From positions 1,798,001 through 1,862,000 of the forward strand of contig NZ_JAEACF010000001.1 in assembly GCF_016401385.1 (NCBI RefSeq): a stretch of DNA of 64,000 nucleotides, read 5' to 3'. Of this stretch, positions 56,473 through 64,000 are shown one piece after another; positions within the stretch are counted from its first letter, which is position 1; every line of letters starts with the position of its first letter. The notes under the pieces were generated by a model, which had not been told where the DNA came from, ran no database searches, and worked only from the letters and a program-made list of their open reading frames with translations. The translations under genes were made by a program, and so were the position numbers. The DNA comes from Fictibacillus halophilus (lineage in GTDB: Bacteria > Bacillota > Bacilli > Bacillales > Fictibacillaceae).

Positions 56473-57108
56473 TTAGATCGACCATTTGATAACTTGTTCC
56501 ATCAAAGCTGGAGTAAAGAACGCTTCCATTGTTGAGGCCAGCAGAACCATCACTCCTACACCTGCAACCAAAAGTGTATATCTTAACAGCTGCGGTAAAA
56601 AAGGCATGTGGTGCCTTTTAAAAGCCAGCTGACGAATCATCTTAAAAGAAAAAGCAACTGCCGCTACTGTCACGATAATGAAAGCTGGAATTAATAGAAC
56701 GTTCTGAGGCAGAACAGATACAAAAGATAATAAAAAGCCGTACCATCCCATTTGATTCACTAAGAAACCCACAGTAAAGCCGATCACTACTCCTTTTAAG
56801 AACAGCATAACTAAGATAACAGGCAGACCGATCACGGATAATCCTAGAATCCACATGAGACCCATGTATTTTAGATAATGGCCAAAGCTTTGAAAGAACA
56901 TATCTGTTTTGCTCGTAAAGCCACCTTCTGCAGCTTGAACAAAAAATCGTGACAAATACGTGTACAGATCTTGTTTTTGATTCAAACTTAACGAATTAAC
57001 GATAATTGCTCCAAAAATGACACCCATTAAAAAGAGAACACCAACAAACGCATACAACGTTTTATTTTCTTCAAGATGCCGCTGCATGTAGTAGCGCGCA
57101 CTCTCCAT
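56473..57108 (-). CDS. spoIIM: Stage II sporulation protein M
   Basis: A 211-residue membrane protein with five helices, part of the SpoIIDMP machine that drives engulfment. N-terminal cytoplasmic part YYMQRHLEENKTLY and central GLSVIGLPVILVMLFLKGVV are typical of the DUF95 family. GGAGGGGG precedes its ATG. Confidence 0.94.
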   Translation of the reverse strand: MESARYYMQRHLEENKTLYAFVGVLFLMGVIFGAIIVNSLSLNQKQDLYTYLSRFFVQAAEGGFTSKTDMFFQSFGHYLKYMGLMWILGLSVIGLPVILVMLFLKGVVIGFTVGFLVNQMGWYGFLLSFVSVLPQNVLLIPAFIIVTVAAVAFSFKMIRQLAFKRHHMPFLPQLLRYTLLVAGVGVMVLLASTMEAFFTPALMEQVIKWSI

Positions 57109-57141
57109 ATGTAAGCCCCCTCCATCGAATCTCTTAATTCT

Positions 57142-57166
57142 ATTCTATGAATCAGGGGAGAAGGTA
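57142..57166 (-). promoter_or_regulatory. Possible sigma E promoter of spoIIM
   Basis: CATAGAAT on the minus strand, 15 bases after an ATA, partly fits the sigma E pattern ATA-N16/18-CATACAnT. It lies about 33 bp before spoIIM. Confidence 0.35.
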
Positions 57167-57170
57167 TGTC

Positions 57171-58382
57171 TTATTTTTTACTTTTACTAGGATGGTTTAC
57201 CATTACTTTTCCGTAAGCTCCGCCACCGCCGATCTGGACAGAGAGATTTCCGTCTCTAGCAGACAAAATCTGTTCAGCTATAGCTGGTTTAACAATTTCC
57301 TTCAGTTGGTCTTCTGTAGAAGAATGTATGATATCCATGTCTGTTCCAATCGCTTCACGCATCTTCACTAAAGATTTCGGACCTAACCCTGGTATGAACT
57401 CGAGTGGAATTTGATGGATATAAGGTGGTCTGTTTCTTTTACTTTTCGTTGTACCTGTCCCTTGAAGTTCGTTGATCCGATCGTTGACTCCCTTTATAAA
57501 CTTCCTACTTCCGCATTTAACGCAGTTCTCACTGTTCGGAAGATATACTTTTAAACATGCTTCACAAACCGAATTATAGTATTTACCGAGATATGGATTG
57601 AGCCCATAATTTGCAATAATTTCTCTACCATTCTTTTCTTGAAGAGCCATTTTAAATTCTTTAAACGTTGGTTCCTTTAAGGAAAGCATCTGATATTCGC
57701 GAGCGATCTTCTCTAACGAATGGGCATCTGAATTGGTTAAGAAGGCGAATGGAGAAAGCTCTTCAAGCCGGGATGCCATCTCGGTATTTGAACTTAAACC
57801 TAGTTCAACACCATCTATCATAGCTGGATCTAATATTTCAGTCAGAGAAAAGGCTACTCCTTTTCCGTATAAACTCTTGAACGGAGTAAAAATATGAGCT
57901 GGAATAAATAATCCGCCTAAATCTTTAACAAATTCTTGAAGTTCACGAGCGCTCCCATACATTCGTTGAGAGCTTAGATGGATGTTCTTCATTCGAGGTG
58001 TCAGCCATCCACTTAAGTTCTCCATTGCAGCAAGGCTGGGCATGTACACAAGAACGTGAATCGGCCCCTTACAATGTTCATCGTTAATTTCGATCTCGGC
58101 TCCTGGTATAAGTGTTAATCCATCAATCGATAAGCCTCCATCCTCTAACTCTTGCAAGTATCCATCATGCTTAAGCTCTTTTAATTCCTGAAGTACTTCA
58201 GGTGAATGACAATCGATGATTCCTATGATATCCATACCTTTTACATGTTTGGCTACGCGTAAAATATTTCGGAGCGTCAAGGATCTTGAACCTGTGATTT
58301 TAATCGCTTTTCCCGTTCTAGATGCGCCGATGTGAATGTGCATATCCGCAAAGAACGGCAAAAGTTTATTTTTTGAGGGCAC
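57171..58382 (-). CDS. Endonuclease Q homologue (PHP domain, DNA repair)
   Basis: A 403-residue PHP-fold protein. Metal blocks: FADMHIHIG (about 11-19), GIIDCHSPE, GAEIEIND, PAHIFTPF and TNSDAHS. A four-cysteine zinc motif CEACLKVYLPNSENCVKC (about 273-290) and a C-terminal helix-hairpin segment (EFIPGLGPKSLVKM) follow. This layout matches EndoQ, which nicks DNA 5' of deaminated bases such as hypoxanthine and uracil and is known from archaea and some Bacillus. GTG start inside the 3' end of nudF (17-bp overlap). Confidence 0.85.
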   Translation of the reverse strand: MPSKNKLLPFFADMHIHIGASRTGKAIKITGSRSLTLRNILRVAKHVKGMDIIGIIDCHSPEVLQELKELKHDGYLQELEDGGLSIDGLTLIPGAEIEINDEHCKGPIHVLVYMPSLAAMENLSGWLTPRMKNIHLSSQRMYGSARELQEFVKDLGGLFIPAHIFTPFKSLYGKGVAFSLTEILDPAMIDGVELGLSSNTEMASRLEELSPFAFLTNSDAHSLEKIAREYQMLSLKEPTFKEFKMALQEKNGREIIANYGLNPYLGKYYNSVCEACLKVYLPNSENCVKCGSRKFIKGVNDRINELQGTGTTKSKRNRPPYIHQIPLEFIPGLGPKSLVKMREAIGTDMDIIHSSTEDQLKEIVKPAIAEQILSARDGNLSVQIGGGGAYGKVMVNHPSKSKK

Positions 58383-58914
58383 GGTTTAACTCCATATACA
58401 TGACACTGTAAGCTGTTTTTGCATCATGAATTTTTTCTTCTTTCATTAATTCTTTCGCTTCATCTACGCTTATTTCAAGTACGTTCAAGAATTCATCTTC
58501 ATCTGTCATCTGATCACCTTGTTTTGAAAGAGTATTCGTATAGTAGAGATGAATCAGTTCATCTGCAAATCCTGGAGAGGTGTAGAAAGAGCCAATGGAC
58601 TCCATAGATTCGCAAGCAAAACCCGTTTCTTCTAACAACTCACGCTTGGCACATTCTAAAGGATCTTCTCCTTTTTCGAGCTTACCTGCTGGAATTTCAA
58701 TGATCGTCTTTTCGAGTGGTTTACGGAACTGCTCAACCATTAACATCTTACCTTCTTTTGTTACTGCTAGTACGGCTACTGCACCAGGGTGTTTAACGAT
58801 CTCTCGTTTCCCTATCTTCTTATTAGGCAGTTCTACTTCTTCTATATATAGATCAATGACTTTACCGCTGTAGATCTGTTCTTTGCTTAGAGTTTTTTCG
58901 TTTAAGTTTTCCAT
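58366..58914 (-). CDS. nudF: ADP-ribose pyrophosphatase (Nudix)
   Basis: A 182-residue Nudix hydrolase. The Nudix box GKLEKGEDPLECAKRELLEE with TGF reads G-x5-E-x7-REL-x-EE-x-G (about residues 76-98). It hydrolyses ADP-ribose, cleaning up NAD turnover products. ATG 58914 is eight bases after GGAG; the GTG three codons earlier is too close. Translationally coupled to the EndoQ homologue. Confidence 0.93.
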   Translation of the reverse strand: MENLNEKTLSKEQIYSGKVIDLYIEEVELPNKKIGKREIVKHPGAVAVLAVTKEGKMLMVEQFRKPLEKTIIEIPAGKLEKGEDPLECAKRELLEETGFACESMESIGSFYTSPGFADELIHLYYTNTLSKQGDQMTDEDEFLNVLEISVDEAKELMKEEKIHDAKTAYSVMYMELNRALKK

Positions 58915-59012
58915 TTTCCACACTCCAATGGTCTATTTATCTTCTTTTCTACATAAAGTCTATCATACTTTGGAATACTTCATTTAATAGGACATTGAAG
59001 GAGGCATAGCAG

Positions 59013-59147
59013 ATGAAGATCTATCTTCAACCTAAAGGGATCACGCTTGTGGGCAAGGCATGGCAGATCAAATACATGCTACAAAATTATAGTAAGCAGC
59101 ATGAACTTGTTCAAGACTGGATCAACGCCACTTCTCCTAAAAAATAA
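59013..59147 (+). CDS. mciZ: Mother-cell inhibitor of FtsZ, MciZ
   Basis: A 44-residue peptide, MKIYLQPKGITLVGKAWQI onward, aligning over its length with B. subtilis MciZ as remembered (PKG-x-x-LVGKAW-x-I, and a late DWI). MciZ caps FtsZ filaments in the mother cell during sporulation. GAAGGAGG lies eight bases before the ATG and a strong terminator follows. Location next to nudF matches B. subtilis. Confidence 0.9.
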   Translation: MKIYLQPKGITLVGKAWQIKYMLQNYSKQHELVQDWINATSPKK

Positions 59148-59166
59148 ACGTATTTAAAGATGGCTG

Positions 59167-59199
59167 ACGATGTGAAACCTTTCTTCACATCGTTTTTTT
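59167..59199 (+). terminator. Rho-independent terminator of mciZ
   Basis: CGATGTGAA and TTCACATCG around ACCTTTC, followed by seven T. Confidence 0.92.
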
Positions 59200-59278
59200 G
59201 TGCGGACTTTTTTCTTTTTTCTAATCATTATGATAGGTTTAGAACAGAAGCAAATCGAATAAAGTTGAGGTGACTAGG

Positions 59279-60190
59279 ATGAAGAAAAGAAGACTAGGTT
59301 CTTCTGATCTGTATGTAAGTGAATTGAGTTTAGGGTGTATGTCACTTGCTCCTGAGCTTGGAAACGAGAACGAGAGAATGGTGAAGACAGCACTCGATCA
59401 TGGCATAAATTATTTTGACACAGCCGATTTATATGGCTTCGGGTGGAATGAAGAGTTTATTGGAAAAGCACTAAAAGACGTTAGACAAGACATCATTCTT
59501 GCAACAAAAGGTGGGAACGATTGGAGCCAACCTGGAGATGGTTGGAAGTGGAATCCTTCGAAAACTTATATTAAATCTGCGTTAAAGGATAGCCTGAAAC
59601 GTCTGCAAACTGATTATATCGATCTTTACCAGCTTCACGGAGGGACGATTGATGATCCGCTTGATGAAACAATCGAAGCTTTTGATGAACTCGTCTCAGA
59701 AGGATATATTCGTTATTATGGCATTTCTTCTATACGGCCGAACACGATTAAATATTTTGCAGAGCACTCAAATATTCAAAGTATCATGATGCAATATAGT
59801 TTGTTGGACAGACGTCCTGAAGAACTGTTTCCATATCTTGAGTCAAAGAATATTAGTGTTATCGCTAGAGGTCCTGTTGCTAAAGGATGGCTGAGTGAAA
59901 AAGCATTTCAAAAGAGTGCTGATGGCGAGTTCCTTCATTACACGGGAGCTGACATACAAAAAAGAATCGAGAAGAGTAGAACATTCTTAGGAGATAAGAA
60001 CATCACACATGCTGCTTTGCAATATGTGTTGCGTCAACGGTCGGTGGCAACTGCAGCTGCTGGTGCAAGCTCTGTTGAACAACTCATTGAAAACATCAAA
60101 ACCTTTGAAGCTACACTTTTAAACGAAGCGGAGTCAGAGTCATTACGCTCTCTTTTTCCAGCTGAGATCTACGAAACGCACCGTGCATAA
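59279..60190 (+). CDS. yqkF: Aldo/keto reductase (YqkF-like)
   Basis: A 303-residue NADPH-dependent reductase. The catalytic tetrad is visible: Asp and Tyr in DTADLYGFGWNE, Lys in LATKGG, His in YQLHGG. Substrate unknown. Start chosen at ATG 59279, after GAGGTGA; GTG 59270 overlaps that site. Position beside mciZ fits YqkF. Confidence 0.88.
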   Translation: MKKRRLGSSDLYVSELSLGCMSLAPELGNENERMVKTALDHGINYFDTADLYGFGWNEEFIGKALKDVRQDIILATKGGNDWSQPGDGWKWNPSKTYIKSALKDSLKRLQTDYIDLYQLHGGTIDDPLDETIEAFDELVSEGYIRYYGISSIRPNTIKYFAEHSNIQSIMMQYSLLDRRPEELFPYLESKNISVIARGPVAKGWLSEKAFQKSADGEFLHYTGADIQKRIEKSRTFLGDKNITHAALQYVLRQRSVATAAAGASSVEQLIENIKTFEATLLNEAESESLRSLFPAEIYETHRA

Positions 60191-60197
60191 TCCAATA

Positions 60198-60241
60198 GAA
60201 AAAGTCCCGTTGCAGCGATGTCGCTCCACGGGACTTTTTTT
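60198..60241. terminator. Bidirectional terminator between yqkF and thiolase
   Basis: AAAAAGTCCCG and CGGGACTTTTT enclose a further short GCAGCGA/TCGCT helix; A and T runs on both sides. Confidence 0.9.
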
Positions 60242-61409
60242 ATACTAGTTTTAGTAACATCGCAATTCCTTGTCCACCGCCAATACAAAGGCTCGCTATT
60301 CCGTACTTTTCTTGACGTTGTTTCATTTCATAACTTAAAGTGAGCAGCAGCCTTGCGCCACTCGCACCTACAGGGTGGCCTAGCGCAATCGCTCCTCCGT
60401 TTACATTCGTTTTTTCGCGGTCTAATTTTAGTTCTTTTTCTACAGCTAAGTATTGAGAACTAAACGCTTCATTAATTTCAAACAAACCTATGTCATCGAT
60501 GGAAAGACCTGTTTTTTGAAGTAGTTTCTGAATAGCAGGTACTGGACCGATCCCCATCACCGATGGATCGACCCCTGTTACTGACCACGAGACGATCTCA
60601 ACGAGAGGTTTTAAACTTTTTTCTTTAACCGACTTTTCATGAGCAAGAATGAGTGACACAGCGCCATCGTTAATTGAAGAAGAATTTCCAGCTGTAACCG
60701 TTCCGTCTTTTTGAAAAGATGGTCTCAACTCTCCTAGCAAAGAAACAGATGTTTCAGGTTTAATCCCTTCATCCTCAGTAAAGAGAGCTCCGTTTTTTAA
60801 AGGTACTGTAACGATCTCTTTTGTAAATCTTCCACTCTCTCTTGCTTCAGCCGCTTTTCTATGACTTAGACTTGCGAACTCATCTTGCTCTTCTCTTGAA
60901 ATGGTATATTGATTAGCTAAATTTTCAGCTGTTATCCCCATGCCACAACCGATGTATTCATCACTTAACGTCTGAAGAAGCATGTCATCAAACGTGATCG
61001 GACCAAACTTTTGATTATGGAACCGGTGGTGAAAAGAAACGTGCGGCGACTGCGACATATTTTCGATGCCTCCAGAAAGCGCGATTCCTTCTTCCTGATC
61101 ACGAAGGTTCTGCATGGCTGAAACAACTGCTTGCAGGCCAGAGCCACACAAGCGGTTGACGAGCATGGCAGGAACATCGGATGGCACGCCTGCTTTTAGA
61201 GCAGTATGTCTCGCTACATATGCAGCATTCTTGCTCGAATGAATAACATTGCCATAAACGACATCCGTTATATCTGCTGGAGAAATATTGGCACGTTTTA
61301 TCGCCTCTATCGCAGATATCTCACCTAGAACTGTCGGACTCACACCAGTCAATGATTTTCCATATGATCCAAACGGCGTTCTCGCACCGTCTATTAAATA
61401 GATAGCCAT
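60240..61409 (-). CDS. Acetyl-CoA acetyltransferase (thiolase), distal copy
   Basis: A 389-residue thiolase. Nucleophile Cys in NRLCGSGLQ (about residue 88), [19 protein letters not shown] with the catalytic His, and CIGGGQG with the second Cys are all present. It joins or splits acetyl-CoA and acetoacetyl-CoA or longer 3-ketoacyl-CoA. About 90 bp after scoB and last in the acetoacetate gene set. It differs clearly in sequence from the thiolase at 62906. Confidence 0.93.
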   Translation of the reverse strand: MAIYLIDGARTPFGSYGKSLTGVSPTVLGEISAIEAIKRANISPADITDVVYGNVIHSSKNAAYVARHTALKAGVPSDVPAMLVNRLCGSGLQAVVSAMQNLRDQEEGIALSGGIENMSQSPHVSFHHRFHNQKFGPITFDDMLLQTLSDEYIGCGMGITAENLANQYTISREEQDEFASLSHRKAAEARESGRFTKEIVTVPLKNGALFTEDEGIKPETSVSLLGELRPSFQKDGTVTAGNSSSINDGAVSLILAHEKSVKEKSLKPLVEIVSWSVTGVDPSVMGIGPVPAIQKLLQKTGLSIDDIGLFEINEAFSSQYLAVEKELKLDREKTNVNGGAIALGHPVGASGARLLLTLSYEMKQRQEKYGIASLCIGGGQGIAMLLKLV

Positions 61410-61500
61410 GTGGTTGCACCTCTTTATTTAAAAGATTAAGAACCTTCTACTGATCATCATACTTATTCTTGTATTCAGTATAGAGCACAAAGAGCTTCCA

Positions 61501-62154
61501 TTAATAAGCGTTTAACTTAACATCCTCTGCGACAGACAGTTTGGCCTCGGTTGAATTCACTACATCCTCAACGGAATATCCTTCTGCTACTTCTCTTAAG
61601 ACGAGACCTTTTTCAGAAACGTCCATGACAGCTCGATCGGTAATGATTCGTTCTACCACTCCTTTACCTGTTAAGGGAAGCTGACATTGTTTTAAGATCT
61701 TACTTTCACCTGCTTTGTTTACATGTTCCATGATGACGATGATCTTCTTTGCCCCGTGCACAAGGTCCATCGCCCCGCCCATTCCTTTTATCATCTTTCC
61801 TGGAATCATCCAGTTTGCTAGATCACCGTTCTCTGACACTTCCATTCCGCCTAGGATCGCGATATCGATATGACCGCCGCGAATCATGGCAAACGACTCA
61901 GAACTGTCAAAATAAGAAGAACCTTTGATTGCTGTTACGGTCTCTTTCCCTGCATTGATCAGATCGGGATCAACTTCACTTTCAAGCGGGTAAGGTCCGA
62001 TTCCTAAAAGTCCGTTCTCTGACTGTAGAACGACCTCTTTATTATCGGAAATAAAATTGGCAACCATCGTTGGCATTCCGATCCCTAAATTTACATAGAA
62101 TCCTGATTCGATCTCTTTTTCGGCTCTTTTTGCAATTCTTTCTCTTATATTCAT
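61501..62154 (-). CDS. scoB: 3-oxoacid CoA-transferase subunit B
   Basis: A 217-residue subunit. The catalytic Glu lies in [14 protein letters not shown] (about residue 46), the hallmark of family I CoA-transferases. With ScoA it moves CoA between succinyl-CoA or another acyl-CoA and acetoacetate. 16 bp after scoA; GAGGGAGA ribosome site. Confidence 0.94.
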   Translation of the reverse strand: MNIRERIAKRAEKEIESGFYVNLGIGMPTMVANFISDNKEVVLQSENGLLGIGPYPLESEVDPDLINAGKETVTAIKGSSYFDSSESFAMIRGGHIDIAILGGMEVSENGDLANWMIPGKMIKGMGGAMDLVHGAKKIIVIMEHVNKAGESKILKQCQLPLTGKGVVERIITDRAVMDVSEKGLVLREVAEGYSVEDVVNSTEAKLSVAEDVKLNAY

Positions 62155-62170
62155 AATGGTCTCCCTCCTC

Positions 62171-62863
62171 TTACCCTTTTTTTACAGTTAATCGTTCAAT
62201 ACGTTTTTCTTGAGTTCCAACAATCAGCTTTTGAACATATACACCTGGTGTATGTATGTAATCAGGGTGCAGATCACCGATCTCAACAATCTCTTCTACT
62301 TCAGCAATCGTCACCTTTCCAGCTGCTGCTATCATCGGATTAAAGTTACGAGCCGTTTTGTTATAGATCAGGTTTCCTGCTTTGTCTCCTTTTGCTGCGC
62401 GAATTAAACTAAAGTCAGCTACGATTCCTTCTTCAAGCAGATATTCCTTACCGTTAAACGTACGTGTTTCTTTTCCTTCTGAGATCGGTGTTCCTACTCC
62501 TGCTGGAGTATAGAACGCAGGAATGCCTGCACCGCCTGCTCTAATCCTTTCCGCAAGTGTACCTTGTGGGATTAAATCTACTTCAATCTCACCTGATAAT
62601 ACTTGTCTTTCAAACTCTTTGTTTTCACCAACGTAAGATCCGACCATCTTTTTGATCTGTTTATTTTTTAATAGAAGGCCAAGACCCCAGTCGTCCACTC
62701 CACAGTTGTTTGAGATGACGGTAAGATCTTTCGTTCCTTTTTCGACTAGTGCTAAGATTAAGTTCTCAGGAATTCCAACAAGACCGAACCCTCCTACTAA
62801 AAGAGTAGATCCATCTTTTATATCTGCTACAGCTTCAAGTGCTGAGTTCAATATTGGTTTCAT
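62171..62863 (-). CDS. scoA: 3-oxoacid CoA-transferase subunit A
   Basis: A 230-residue subunit with the glycine-rich [14 protein letters not shown] (about 22-35), [12 protein letters not shown] and [15 protein letters not shown] blocks. Forms the heterodimer with ScoB. Ribosome site AAAGGAGA. About 42 bp after the upstream thiolase. Confidence 0.94.
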   Translation of the reverse strand: MKPILNSALEAVADIKDGSTLLVGGFGLVGIPENLILALVEKGTKDLTVISNNCGVDDWGLGLLLKNKQIKKMVGSYVGENKEFERQVLSGEIEVDLIPQGTLAERIRAGGAGIPAFYTPAGVGTPISEGKETRTFNGKEYLLEEGIVADFSLIRAAKGDKAGNLIYNKTARNFNPMIAAAGKVTIAEVEEIVEIGDLHPDYIHTPGVYVQKLIVGTQEKRIERLTVKKG

Positions 62864-62905
62864 TTTTCTCTCTCCTTTTTACGATCATTGTCCTTAAACA
62901 GTCAT

Positions 62906-64000
62906 TTACTCTTCTTCGTTTTCAAAAACCGACGCTACCCCTTGGCCACCACCAATACAGAGCGTTGCAAGACCTCGTTTTGCATTTCTGCGTTTCATCT
63001 CATGAAGCAATGTTACGACGATTCTTGCGCCGCTTGCTCCGATCGGATGCCCAAGTGCGATCGCTCCACCGTTTACGTTCAGTTTTTCTTTGTCAAACTC
63101 AAGATCCTTGCCAACCGCTAGAGATTGACTTGCAAATGCTTCATTTGCTTCAACTAAATCAAAGTCTTTCATGCTCAACTCTGTCTTCTTCAATACTTTT
63201 TTAACGGCTTCTACTGGTCCGATTCCCATCACTTCTGGTGCAACACCTGCGCTCGCGTTCCCTTTTACGACGGCAAGCGGTTTAAGGCCTAATTCTTCTG
63301 CTTTCTTTCGGCTCATCACAACGAGTGCTGCTGCACCGTCATTGATGCCTGACGCATTACCAGCCGTAACCATGCCGTCTTTCTTGAAAGCTGGGCGTAG
63401 TTTCCCTAACTTTTCAGCCGTTGAACTTGGCTTTGGATATTCATCTGTATCAACAATAATCGGATCACCTTTACGTTGAGGAATCTCTACCGGCGTGATC
63501 TCGTCATTAAATTTTCCTTGTTCTTGTGCTTGTGCACATTTTCTTTGACTTTCTGCTGCGAACTCGTCTAGCTCTTCACGGGATAATGAATGAGTCTCAC
63601 ATAAGTTTTCCGCAGTGATTCCCATATGATAATCACCAAATGCACACCATAATCCGTCTTGAATCATGGAATCTACCATAGGAGCGTTACCCATTCGAAG
63701 ACCATCTCTCGCGCCGTTTAAAAGATAAGGAGCTTGGCTCATGTTTTCCATTCCGCCGCAAACGATAATATCTGCTTCGTTCAGCCAGATCGCTTGGCAC
63801 GCTAGATGAATAGCCTTAAGACCTGATCCGCATACTTTATTGATCGTCATGCTAGAAACTTCATTCGGCAACCCAGCTTTTATAGCTGCTTGTCGGGCTG
63901 GGTTCTGTCCTAGTCCGGCTTGCAGAACATTTCCCATGATTACTTCATCTACTGAATCATTCGGGACACCGGCTTTTTTTAATGCATCTGTAATCGCGAT
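62906..64000 (-). CDS. Acetyl-CoA acetyltransferase (thiolase), N terminus outside window
   Basis: The frame is open from the stop at 62906 to the window edge; the last visible residues are [20 protein letters not shown], typical of thiolases from about residue 28, so some 25-30 N-terminal residues are missing. Cys in [27 protein letters not shown] and CIGGGQG are intact. First visible gene of the thiolase-scoA-scoB-thiolase set; it may be mmgA or yqiL-like. Confidence 0.93.
   Translation of the reverse strand: MAITDALKKAGVPNDSVDEVIMGNVLQAGLGQNPARQAAIKAGLPNEVSSMTINKVCGSGLKAIHLACQAIWLNEADIIVCGGMENMSQAPYLLNGARDGLRMGNAPMVDSMIQDGLWCAFGDYHMGITAENLCETHSLSREELDEFAAESQRKCAQAQEQGKFNDEITPVEIPQRKGDPIIVDTDEYPKPSSTAEKLGKLRPAFKKDGMVTAGNASGINDGAAALVVMSRKKAEELGLKPLAVVKGNASAGVAPEVMGIGPVEAVKKVLKKTELSMKDFDLVEANEAFASQSLAVGKDLEFDKEKLNVNGGAIALGHPIGASGARIVVTLLHEMKRRNAKRGLATLCIGGGQGVASVFENEEE

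Overview
The window is chromosomal DNA, by eye about 40% GC, from an endospore-forming member of the Bacillaceae. This rests on the spoVA heptacistron, dacF-spoIIAA-spoIIAB-sigF, spmA/spmB/dacB, spoIIM, sleB-ypeB, mciZ, a bacillithiol-disulfide reductase (ypdA/bdr) and a gene order that follows the Bacillus subtilis der-to-nudF region as I remember it. The species cannot be named from sequence alone; a Fictibacillus- or Bacillus-like organism would fit. No rRNA, tRNA, prophage, insertion sequence or CRISPR array was seen. Most genes lie on the minus strand.

Layout: 1-8000 holds der (partial), yphA, the S1-domain gene, plsC, cmk, ypfB, ypfA, the germination pair ypeB/sleB and prsW. 8094-13850 holds ansA, bdr, gudB, ddl and mecB. 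13947-20700 holds a CarH/LitR-like MerR regulator with cobalamin-binding motifs, the ypbG-ypbF-ypbE-like-ypbD-recS-ypbB cluster and fer. 20886-24850 holds serA, a PHP-domain phosphatase and a cobalamin-riboswitch operon (DUF4430 lipoprotein plus ECF S component). 24949-32225 holds resABCDE and rluB. 32319-40840 holds spmB/spmA/dacB, the type III polyketide pair bpsA/bpsB, scpA/scpB, ypuF, ppiB and lysA behind a lysine riboswitch. 41167-49770 is sporulation (spoVA, sigF/spoIIA, dacF). 50017-59150 holds an AT-rich alpha/beta hydrolase, nucleoside salvage (pdp, punA, drm), xerD, yqzK, fur, spoIIM, an endonuclease Q homologue, nudF and mciZ. 59279-64000 holds an aldo/keto reductase and acetoacetate genes (thiolase, scoB, scoA, second thiolase running off the window).

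Three things stand out. First, at least seven copies of one structured intergenic repeat (57-344 bp), with inverted termini based on GTTGATT and AATCAAC; two copies carry a shared inner insert. Second, two vitamin B12-linked loci within about 11 kb: the putative light- or cobalamin-sensing regulator and the riboswitch-controlled putative B12 uptake operon. Third, local oddities: ypbB lacks a usual start codon, a YpbE-like gene lacks its LysM half, and an alpha/beta hydrolase lacks its catalytic histidine. I did not find a defence system or other clearly undescribed multi-gene machine; the repeat family and the B12 loci are the best leads.

Sporulation sigma-factor promoters can be read for sleB and spoVAA (sigma G type) and spoIIAA (sigma H type). 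A fully consensus sigma A promoter lies before fur. Many genes start with TTG or GTG behind strong GGAGG-like sites; starts were set from these sites.
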